NCBI RefSeq assembly: GCF_000485595.1 | Contig: NW_014577516.1 | Span: 64,474-121,213, forward strand | DNA from: Priapulus caudatus | Lineage: Eukaryota; Priapulida; Priapulimorpha; Priapulimorphida; Priapulidae | DNA length: 56,740 nucleotides | Reading direction: 5' to 3' | Shown here: positions 47,038 to 56,740 of the stretch, piece by piece | How positions within the stretch are numbered: position 1 is the stretch's first letter | Layout: every line of letters starts with the position of its first letter | Made by a program: the position numbers and the translations under genes | The notes under the pieces: model-generated | What the model was told of the DNA's origin: nothing | Database searches by the model: none | Seen by the model: only the letters and a program-made list of their open reading frames with translations

Positions 47038-50000
47038 ATGAGGTCCTTCTTCGTCTTCGCCGTTCTTATTGCTGTCGTCTTTGGAGAACCAACAGTCTAC
47101 TTCAAAGATGAATTCCTAGGTAAGTTTTGCTTTGTAACTAATATAATTCGGTGTATGTGATGCCGGCGACTACCCGCGTTTCACAGGCGATGATATATTG
47201 CCATTATTAGCAGTGCATGGCGATTATCGTTCGCTATTTTGTTGTATTTCTTGTGTATTCAACCAGTTTTAGAGCAAAGTACTAAGTCATACTACGCGGC
47301 ATGGTCCAAGAGACAGTAAATGAGTAATTTAAGGATTACAAAACATTTTATTACCTGCCCACTGATCAGAATGTGGGACAATTGGTGGACATCGGCATGA
47401 GTAGGGTTGGGTGCGTTTTGACCAACAACTTGGAACAAGTCGAACCGGTTCAGTGATCCTGCGTGTATACCGTACGCACACTTCAAACATTTCAAACATT
47501 TACACATTTTTAGCTCATCTGACGTAGTCAGATGCAGCTTGTAGAATCGCATGATTGTCCGTCCGTCCGTTCGTCAACAGTTGGGCACAAATCTTAACTG
47601 CTCGACGTACGGGCACGATATTCGGGACGTGGGGGGATCATGGAAAGGACTTGGGATGATCAATTTGGGGGTCAAGGGTCAAAGGTCAAGATGTGTAGAC
47701 GGAGGGGGAATATTTCCCCCTTAACTTAAAGGGACAGTCGCCTCTAGGATTTTACTGCATACAACTGTACTTACTGTATAACAATTAGTCGATACCCACA
47801 CGTATTTGTTACCAGATACCTAATTTAATTGTTATAATTAATTACACATCAACGCTACGAAATTTGAACGGCGCCATGACACCCGCGACCGTGCTGACAC
47901 CCCGAAAAAGTTGCGTATTTGACAATTTATTTTGCACGTTACAGACCGAGGGCTAATCACAAAAGTGCAATTATATTTATACCTAAATGCTATTTAACCG
48001 AACGATATTCATTTTAGGGCAAATTTATCCATATTATAACTGAAACTATGTCGTTTATAAGATATTACAATTCTTTTGCTTTTAAGTGAATAAATAAGAA
48101 ACACCCTCGGTCTGTAGCCCTTGGCTGGAAAGTGGTTTTGCGTAACTTATCAGATCGTGCGCTTTGAGTGGCGCCACCGTCGTTGTAATCAGACTGTAGT
48201 CATTAGTTTTAAAACATTGAAAAAAAATATTTCTAATGATGATTGAACCATGAAACTTTTTATGTAGCGTAATTATAACCTAAATTAGCTGAAAATAACC
48301 CTAGAACCTAGAGTAAACTCTCCCTTTAAGGTATAGGAGGAAATACGGAATTGCGGCACAAATCTGAACGGCTCGACCTATGCTCTTAATATTCGGTGTA
48401 TAGTGTGATGGGCAGGAAACCCATCACCAGTGCGAAATTGGAGGTCACAGGTCAAAGGGCAGTGGGTGGGAAAGGTCAGATATCAGACATTTTCTGAGGA
48501 CGTGGCCTAACGGACAGAGTGGGAAACTTTTTTGTTTCAGCGCTGGCCTACCATTTTTATCACTTTATTGAAAGGACCATGAAATGTGCTTTCCACTGAC
48601 GTGCGAAGAGTAAGTGTCTGATAACTTTTTGACCCTCAAGAGGAGGGTTAAACATGATTTCTGAACTGCCTCAATGATGTCAGTGTTCTCATATTTATGG
48701 CACATCCATAATCTAGAAAGCCAATAAGCCTGGATAGCCCAACAGCTACAGCACAGGATTACGGCTCAAAGGTCCTTGGATCGAATCCCATCAGATTTTT
48801 CATTATTTACCTGTTTACTGTATTTTTCTATCTTTATCCATTTTACTATTTTTTCCCAATTATCGCAAATATTTACATGATTTATTTACAACAATTTCAT
48901 AACAATTAAATTATTATTTTTTAATAGGGTTAGGGTTAGGGCAACAATGCACCATAAAACAGGAGTTTCAGGCACGCGATTTGTATCAACCAATGGGATT
49001 TGGGAGGTATGCAGAATGCAGAAGGTTGCTGAAATGATGTGTACGCAACTGCGTATCTGCATATCTGCGCCTAACAAAGGTGTCACTACGCACGACTTAA
49101 ATGTTACGTTTATAACCGTAGCAACAGACCTCAGGTGAGCCCAGATGCTCTGCGCCTCTTGTTGTGGGTATTATCAAATGGCGAATGCCCTGGTTCATTT
49201 GTCGTCAATCTAATGTAACATAACGTGAGCCTCTTGTCTTGGCTTCTAAATAGTTGCTGCCTTTCGGAAGGTACGGTAGTTATCTAGTAATAAATGGTCT
49301 GGTTGATATCATTATGGCAGAGTGCTGCAGGCTATGAAATATCAAATCTGACCTAAGCATGCCCTAATTTTAATCTAGGTTACAGGTGGAAAAGTTTACC
49401 AGTGTTGGCAGATGGTTAGCTCATGCATGAGTTAAAATTAATTGTACTATATAATCTACCATCTTTAGGGGTACATCCAAAAATGTAAAGATGTTGCTTT
49501 ACCTTGTTAACAGCTAAATAAGGTAACTAGCTGTTAAGTTTATGTTCCTCCTTTGTACATTTGTGTAGCAGTAGTGTGTTCTAGGGAATTGAAACAGTGT
49601 TATACATTGCTATACTTTCCATAACAGTCACACATATGCAATTGTTCGATTTGAGCAAAGTAATTCAGGTGAGTTTCAGTATAAATCTGATATGTGGGTT
49701 GTATTTCACCACAGAACCCACAGCTCCTTAAGCCTCCTTACTTCCCATGCTGCCACGAGAATGGACCGATAAACGGCCCCGTCTAGTTTGCCTTTGTGCT
49801 CTTCCCATAAATTCTGTTGTTGGTATGTAGTTTGCTGTGATCCACACAGTATTTCTAAGAAGTCAATTGTCATGGTGCCTCGCCTTTGAAGGAAATGCTT
49901 GCCTCGATTCCCATCTAACAGGCTGTGATCCCCCAAAGTTCCTACTTAAACCTACAACAACAGTTCATTCCACCCGTGTCTAGATTAATACAGAGCTCTG

Positions 50001-53000
50001 TATATATGTGAGGTTGTTTTCTGCTGCAGATGACAGCTGGTCTGAAAACTGGGTACAGTCATCCCACAAAGATGATTACGGCAAGCTTGTCTTGTCTGCA
50101 GGGAAATTTTATGGCGATGCCGAAAAGGACAAAGGTAGGGTTAAATGCATTTGGGTAAATTGAATGGATTGTAATCTGATGTAACTTTAGTTTTCGTATT
50201 GCAGTGCTGTTCAATAGGCTGTGTCTGAACATTAATAAATGAATCTCATGTTGCAGATTACGTTGAATAGTTTAAAAGCAGGGGAATTGTCATAAGATCA
50301 TTGTTATGGCAAATGTTGTCAATCATTGTTACTGTTCTTAATTGCTATATCTATGTAGTTTTAAATTGTGAATCGTATACTGTTAGTTCTCGCCTTTGAA
50401 AGTGTTGTATTGCAGTGCTATGTAATTAATCATGTTTGTTTGATAATTCCTATTACTTAAACATTCCCAGGTCTCCAGACTTCACAGGATGCTAAATTTT
50501 ACATGTCGTCCCGAAAGTTTGATGAATCATTTAGCAATGAAGGAAAGACCCTTGTCATTCAATTCCAGGTGCGTGGGTATTATCATGATAAACTTGCCAA
50601 TCTGCCAAAAACTAACTAAAATTAGTACTTTACAAGTTTACCATTAATATATGCAACCGTAGTTTGTGTTGCCTTTTAAAGTTAGTGTTTCATTCGTCTT
50701 TACCCGTTTCCTGAGATGATGCTTTTTACACATGTTAGACTAAATAGTCGTAAAGACTGTGATTACAACTCAACTTCACTGATCAGGAACATGGGAACTG
50801 AAACTGATGCATCAGGTACCAATAATTCTGATGTGAATAGCACTAACTGCCAGCTGTTGTTGTTTAATATCTAGGTGAAACATGAACAGAAGATTGACTG
50901 TGGTGGAGGCTATGTCAAGGTGTACCCAGACACTGTCAATCAGAAAGACTTGCACGGCGATGCACCATATCATATTATGTTTGGTAGGTAAAGGGATGCA
51001 TCCCTGTGCATTTCTACTGCACTAATCGTATGTGGTATTCATTGATGTATCAGTAGTTTATAGTACAGGTCAATCTTCTGGCTGATAATTCTTGCAAAAT
51101 GTTCACGTTTAGCCTGTGAATGTAAATTCATTATAAAAGAATTGCATCTCATCCTAAGAGTAAGTATTCTCACTATATAGGCCCAGACATCTGTGGACCA
51201 GGCACTAAGAAGGTGCATGTCATCTTCAACTACAAGGACAATAACCTTCTCATTAACAAAGATATCAGGTGCAAGGTACGTCTGGCAGGAAATTTTATCA
51301 TGCTTGTAACAGGCTGCGAAATTAACGGGAGTCCGTAGTCAAATACTCCGATTCACTGTCGGACTCCCTGATTTGACATATGCAGGAGTCTGTGTGACTC
51401 CCTGAAAATTCTGCCATACTAAATAGTTCGTTTCGTAGCACGGCCTCACGGAATTACTGTATTTTTTCAGCTAATGTCCAAAGAAAATTTGGCAGAATCT
51501 TAAAAATAAGCACATGCGTTATTCTTAATATCTTTAATTTTGAACGTCAGACTGCGGACTCCCTCATTTTGCTGCGGACTCTCTCTTTTTGAGGGTAGGG
51601 AGTCCAATGGAGACCCCTGTTGTAATATAATGGTTGCAAAATTATTTACTGTCGTTGAGATGGTGTTTCCGGTATTAGTGTTGGGTGTTAAAAGTGGGGA
51701 CATCAATTTATCCTTTGTTGTTCAGAAATGTCCAGTGAAAATGTGGGCGATTGTGATATGAGATGTACAGAATGTCACGTTGCTCAAAGCATGCTACTGC
51801 GTGGTAAAAGCCAGATTATTTGATTTATTTGTCCACATTCATTTCATTTCAAATTTGCATGTGCAGCTTTCTCAGACCATCGTCAGTTGTTATATATGTG
51901 CTACTCTTTGTTTAGGATGATGAGTTTACTCACCTGTACACACTCATCGTGAAACCAGACAACACCTATGTCGTCAAGATCGATAATGAGAAGGTGGAGA
52001 GTGGTGAACTAGAGAAGGACTGGAGTTTCCTCCCGGCCAAGAAGATCAAGGTACGAATTTTACATGTAAACTCCCAACTAACCCTAATTAAATTATAATT
52101 ATTTGTGATTTTTGTTTGTTGTATCTAAAGTACCACAACTACCAACAGATAGCTGTCATCTTTGAAAGTATATCATTGAATTGAAAGACCACTAAGTACT
52201 TCAAATTAATTTTGGGATTTTTGTACACTGCATTTGGAACGTAGTCTATGGATAATATAGCCTAGTGACATTTTTCCTAAATGCATTTCATGTTCTGTTG
52301 TCAGGATCCTGATGCCAAGAAGCCAGAAGATTGGGATGATCGTGAGAAGATGGACGACCCAGATGACACGATGCCCGAGGACTGGGAGCAGCCAGAACAC
52401 ATTGCTGACCCTGATGCCGAGAAACCCGAAGACTGGGATGATGAGATGGACGGAGAGTGGGAAGCCCCGATGATCGACAACCCAGATTACAAGGTACTGG
52501 ACAGCAAACCCTGCATTTTTAGCTCGCCTTGACATCGTCAAGATGAGCTATTGCCATGGGGTGTCGTTCGTCGTACGTCCATCCGTCCATCAACATTTGG
52601 CTACAGTCAACGATAACTCAAGACGGTTTGACCCACATGTTTCAAATTGCATACAGTTGTTACTCCTATGGCTATGGGAGAGGTTTGAACGTCCTATTTT
52701 GGAGCACGCCAGTCGACCTACTTTCGAGCCACTTCCACTTTTTGGCAAAAAATGGAAATGGCCATAAGTCAGTTCAGGTTCAACGGATTTTGCTCATTTC
52801 TGGTATGTGAATGAATACAGTTGTTACTCCTATGGGAGAGATTTGAACGTCCTATTTTGGAGCACACCCGGTCATCTATTTTTGAGCCACGCCCACTTTT
52901 TGGCAAAAATAAAAATGGCTATCTAGATTCATTCGATTTTGTTCAATTTTGGTATATGAATGTGTAAGGCTAGCCCCAAAACAGTTGTTACTCTTATGGG

Positions 53001-55124
53001 AGAGATGACAACGTCCTATTACGTTTATTTCGTCTAACTGGTTAACAACTCTACAATCATACCTATATACGTGTAACATTGTGTTTTAGATTCTTCGTTA
53101 CACTAATTTGACTTGAATATTTTATTGTTTTTATTTGCGCGATATTCGAAAACCAAAATGGCAATCATTTAGGCGTAGCGCCATCTCTCGTCAAGGTTTC
53201 AGACTTTCAGATCTGAAACGTTTATTTTCGCATCAAAACTTATGCATATATCATTATCAAGAGTATATAATGGGAGATATGCTATATACTCTTGCTTTAT
53301 ATATCCCCCTCCCTCTTCTATCACACCCAATGTGAGCTACAGTGTCATTGACACTTTCATTTTAGATGTGGTGGGTAGTTTGTCTATGTTAACACGGTGA
53401 TATAGGGATATTATTGTCAAACGTAGAAAAGATTAGTATGTGTGTTCGTGTTTAAAAAATATTTGGCGGGGGGGGGATTTGTAACCTGTTTTCCTCTTGG
53501 AAATGTGAAAGTTAGGTGCACGTGTATTTCCTATTATATTAAAGTTGCAATGGACATGGTTTTGTTCTTCAGGGAGAATGGAAGCCAAAACAGATTGACA
53601 ACCCCAACTATTCTGGCAAGTGGACACACCCAGAAATTGATAACCCAGACTACGAAGAAGATTCTAACCTCTACAAATATACCAACATTGGTGCAATTGG
53701 CCTTGACCTGTGGCAGGTACGCGAGATTAGCACCTATTTTATGCTAATTGATCTTTGATCTTTACTATTATATACATGGGATATTCTATCTGTACTTGAA
53801 GGACAATGTATTTATTACTGTATTGGAAAATCTGTATTCAGTTAGTTCATGTCATTGTTGATGGGCATCAGTTGAGCACTGTAGTTATTACACATCATGA
53901 CTTTGTAACTAGTTACGGAGTAACACTCATTTAACCTTATTATTCAAGGAAGTACAAAAAGATGTTTATTTGCTAAATTGCTATCTGTTTTTAACTGTTT
54001 CCTTGTTTTCTGGTGCTCAGCAAACAACCCCCTGCCATATAAGAGCTAATGCATGCTCTACATTGCAGGTGAAATCGGGGTCGATATTTGATAACTTCCT
54101 CGTCACAGACGATGAAGAGTTTGCCTCTAAATATGCAAAGGAAACATTCGAAGCGACCAAGGTTTGTTATCAGAACTTTTTTTTTGTAATGTGAAATTCA
54201 GTCAATGAAAAGATTGTTTTGTCATTATGTTCATAGCTAGCATAATGAGTGATTGCGCCTAATTGCAGAGTGACTTAACTGTGGTCACTGTAATAATGAA
54301 ACTAATATCTGCCCATTTATATTGGTCTTACAGAAGGCTGAGAAGAAGGTGAAGGATGCACAAGATGAAGAGGAAAGAAAGAAGAGGGAAGAGGAGGAGG
54401 CGAGACGAAAGGATGAGGAGGGAGACGGTAAAAATTTTATCCAGTTGAACTGCTTAAAAAATTAATGGATTTTACTACAAGTTGTAAATTTGCTGAGCTC
54501 TACTCTTTAGAAAGCATTAAATTTCTTTCATTCAATTGGCAGCCATTTCTGTAGGAATGAGAATGGTATAAATGAATAACATACATTGACCAAAGTGTAC
54601 TGCTTGATTGCTCTGCATGTGAGCATTTCAAGAATTATCTCTTTGGAAAACAAACTTGCAGGACTTTTACTGGAAAAACTGGAGAATTAAATGTGGAGTC
54701 TTCGGTTAACTGCACCTGCACATACATAAACCAATTCATGTACACAACACCTCTAAATATTAAAGTGGGCTGATGTTTACATAAATAAATGGCTTTGTAA
54801 TTGTGTATTTTGCAGAGGATGAGGATGAAGATGATGAGGAGCAAGATGAAGATGAAATTGAAAAGGACGAGGAGGTAATTTTTCCCTCGTTAGTATGTTA
54901 GATGCGACGGAAATTATTGCAGAGTTTGGGAGTGGTAAATGTCGTTGTGCAATGATACGTCAACCTGGATTACTGGTGTACTCATGTTAAGCTGTGAAAT
55001 TGTTTTGAGTTCCTCGATAGGCCGTTATTTGCTACTAATCCTGTGGTGGTGATTGTTGCAGGAGGAGGAGGAGGAGGACGATGAGGATGAAGAGAAGCAC
55101 ACACACGAACATGACGAATTTTAG
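47038..55124 (+). CDS. CALR: Calreticulin (ER lectin chaperone), C-terminus HDEF
   Basis: Twelve exons: 47038-47119, 50030-50134, 50471-50568, 50875-50983, 51181-51275, 51916-52050, 52305-52493, 53573-53716, 54069-54161, 54334-54427, 54816-54874 and 55062-55124. They total 421 residues plus stop. In the family it binds monoglucosylated N-glycans on nascent glycoproteins and stores calcium in the ER lumen. A signal peptide (MRSFFVFAVLIAVVFG) precedes EPTVYFKDEF. The globular domain has KHEQKIDCGGGYVKV and INKDIRCKDD, with the three family cysteines. The P-domain has three DPD..PEDW repeats and three GxW....IDNPxY repeats. The C-domain is a Lys/Glu then Asp/Glu run that binds calcium with low affinity. 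The chain ends HTHEHDEF instead of KDEL or HDEL. No membrane segment, so it is not calnexin. Confidence 0.97.
47509..48655 (+). repeat. Dispersed repeat R, copy 4 (split by a younger insertion)
   Basis: It starts with TTTTTAGCTCATCTGACGTA and ends near AAGAGGAGGGTTAAACATG, like the other copies. It is interrupted after CCCTTAACTTAA by the 596-bp element 47730-48325. The intact equivalent of the junction reads CTTAACTTAAGGTATAGGAG at about 15128-15147. Located in calreticulin intron 1. Confidence 0.85.
47730..48325. mobile_element. 596-bp MITE with TTAA target duplication (piggyBac-like)
   Basis: The ends AGGGACAGTCGCCTCTAGG and (reversed) AGGGAGAGTTTACTCTAGG are 19-bp inverted repeats. TTAA flanks both sides (47726-47729 and 48326-48329). 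The empty site in the other copies of repeat R has a single TTAA. TTAA duplication is the hallmark of piggyBac-type transposition. No transposase frame. A second inverted pair (ACAGACCGAGGGCT, 47942-47955, with its reverse complement near 48106-48119) lies inside. Confidence 0.85.
48725..48840 (+). mobile_element. tRNA-headed SINE-like element 3
   Basis: A box TAGCCCAACAG (48735-48745) and B box GATCGAATC (48779-48787) lie 33 bp apart, followed by a T-rich tail. Confidence 0.55.
48925..48941 (+). repeat. Interstitial telomere-like TTAGGG tract e
   Basis: Two to three TTAGGG units, 138 bp downstream of the third SINE-like head. I see no enclosing inverted repeat here. Confidence 0.75.
52517..53040 (+). 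repeat. Repeat with TTTTTAGCTCGCC hairpin start and ~160-bp tandem body
   Basis: It starts with the hairpin TAGCTCGCCTTGACATCGTC/AAGATGAGCTA and a GTCCATCC run. The body unit ACAGTTGTTACTCCTATGG...GAACGTCCTATTTTGGAGCA then repeats at about 52652, 52817 and 52980. The architecture resembles repeat R but the sequence differs. It lies in calreticulin intron 7. Confidence 0.7.
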
Positions 55125-55240
55125 ATCTCTCCACTTCGACGACTCTGCATCATCTCGTCTGGAAAGCTTTCAACTATTAAGTTATTACCATCTATAATTA
55201 TCATGTATGGATCTTTTATGGGGTGGGAAGGGTTTTTGAA

Positions 55241-55246
55241 AATAAA
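55241..55246 (+). promoter_or_regulatory. Calreticulin polyadenylation signal
   Basis: AATAAA 117 bp past the stop codon. A second AATAAA at 55900-55905 could give a longer 3' UTR. Confidence 0.6.
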
Positions 55247-56740
55247 TTGAATCCGTTTTGGAGAGCATGTTTATGGACTTTGTTCGGCCGGGCTAGCATA
55301 TTCAAAAGATTTCAATGCAATAATTGCATTAATTAGATGTAACTTTTGGTCTGTGTACAATTCGTCGACATTCAGTCTAATCTGTACTAGGCTATAACTA
55401 TGAGACGGTTGTTGTTTTTATGTTTTGAATAAGAATTGCTACAGATAATGTAGCAAAGTTGTAAAGTTTTATTTCACGGCAATCGAGGGATTTGTTTTTG
55501 TACGTGCATGTGCGTGTCCTTAGCTGCCCTGTCTGTGGTCGGAGATTTATAAGTAAAAGTAAATGTGTTGGCATTGATACTGGCTGCCACGATCTTGATG
55601 TAGTGTCATGCAGAGATATGCGACGCTGTTTATAAACTGCAGATTCTATTGTACATCTACAGAGTTGTGCAAGTGATTAGCGGGTACACGCAGCTGATCT
55701 CTGGACCTGGCCCTATAGATGGCGCGCGCGTCTTTGCATGCCAGTGTCATTGCTATAACGAATTCGGTGTGTGGTTTTTTGGCTGTGGTGTGAAGACTGT
55801 ACTATGCAACATTGTCGTTTCATTCCTAGGAAACGAGTAGGTTGTAATGTGGTGTACGTAAACGCTGTTGTTCAGGAAGTCATTGTCTTTGCATTTTGAA
55901 ATAAAAATGGTACACACTGGTGTAAATACTATTTCCTACATTCAGCGTAGTTTTTCGTTTATAAATGGTCATCTCATGAAGTGAAATATATATTAACACG
56001 TTCTTCGCCAATAATATTCCTAGTAGTATTTGTACTTGGATAGTCAAGTTTTTATGAAACAAGTAGAAATGTAGTGTCCATTCTCAAAATTCATAACGTC
56101 TAATGCTAGTAAAACTGTAAATGACTCCCTTTTTCCTGATGAGAGGGAATAGCGAGCTATACCCTTCACGAATTTTTCCCAATATCCGATTCTTTACGTA
56201 AATTCTTTACTATGTGTCCATGGCTTATCAAACCAGTCTCAACCTACTAGTTCGCTTACAGGAACATCTGAAAATAGCCAGAGTAAGTAACGCAAACCCT
56301 TGCGCACGGATGTCACTGTTTCACGCACTAAAAGATTCATTAGAGATTAATCTTTAAGGAAATATGTACGCACCTTGTTTGTCGTTTCATTGACCTTTAT
56401 TTGCTATGAAGGCAGCGCTGTATCAAACGTATTGTTGCGTCATCACTCGAAAAACAAAAATACTGAAATTATTCGGTGTATTCCTACTCCTTGTATGTGC
56501 GTAGGAAGTCAGTCTTGCGTCACTATTCTGTAGCGACGTTGCCTTTAGCAGCTGGCCTGTCACACATACACGACGCACGGCCCGCGCACTGAAAATTAAT
56601 CAAAAAATGGAAAATAGATCAGTGCGTCGTTGTGCGCCCAACTTTTGTCAGGATTTGGGAGAAGCTAGCGAGTTGACAACGAATGCACAGCGTGTTGCTA
56701 GCGCGCTGCGCGCATACAGAGCGTATACAGGGCGCATATG
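55247..56740. other. Calreticulin 3' flank
   Basis: No gene, RNA or clear repeat. The 63-codon frame at 55649-55840 has no recognisable feature. The last ~120 bp is GC-rich (GCGCGCTGCGCGCATAC). Confidence 0.45.

Noticed and set aside
47038-55124. Calnexin instead of calreticulin
   Set aside because: Three P-domain repeat pairs, no transmembrane segment and an ER-retrieval-like tail identify calreticulin.
55649-55840. 63-codon frame downstream of calreticulin
   Set aside because: No domain, no splice signals and location in the likely 3' UTR.

Overview
This is nuclear DNA from an animal. It carries intron-split genes with canonical GT-AG splice sites, TTAGGG-type telomere-like tracts, tRNA-headed SINE-like repeats, many short inverted-repeat (MITE-like) elements and abundant microsatellites. 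The repeat style (TTTTTAGCTC... hairpin repeats, many foldbacks, GTCC-rich repeats) suggests a marine invertebrate. I cannot fix the phylum from sequence alone.

Layout. 1-10770: no gene recognised. A two-part repeat module (called X and Y here) occurs as X-Y-truncated X, then about 1.8 kb of other sequence, then Y'-X'. The copies differ mainly by one-base insertions and deletions. 11625-13640: two minisatellites. 13705-22938 (+): seven exons of a PRKX-type cAMP-dependent protein kinase catalytic subunit. The N-lobe exons are not visible. Its 5.4 kb sixth intron holds a giant foldback, tetranucleotide arrays and several MITE-like palindromes. 22939-28036: 3' flank and intergenic DNA. 28037-34785 (-): a complete ten-exon replication factor C subunit 4 gene (363 codons). 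34786-36896: a divergent intergenic region packed with inverted-repeat elements. 36897-38956 (+): three-exon ALG2 mannosyltransferase (398 codons). 41070-44001 (-): three-exon D-2-hydroxyacid dehydrogenase (325 codons). 44002-46800: intergenic, with two telomere-repeat foldbacks and a long AT microsatellite. 47038-55124 (+): a complete twelve-exon calreticulin gene (421 codons) ending in the unusual tetrapeptide HDEF. 55125-56740: 3' flank.

The genes are housekeeping genes with no common pathway: clamp loading in DNA replication (RFC4), early steps of N-glycan assembly at the ER (ALG2), ER lectin chaperone and calcium store (CALR), cAMP-type signalling (PRKX) and 2-oxoacid reduction (dehydrogenase). 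ALG2 and CALR both serve ER glycoprotein biogenesis, but nothing suggests co-regulation. All exon phases were checked by hand and join in frame.

The more novel content is in the repeats. Three to four of the five interstitial TTAGGG tracts sit inside inverted repeats. A MITE family of about 100 bp (TAGCTCTA ends) has two copies with exact 9-bp target duplications. A 596-bp element with TTAA duplications interrupts one copy of a larger repeat. Four palindromes share ATCAGGAGT ends. These calls come from reading the sequence and have not been checked against a repeat library.
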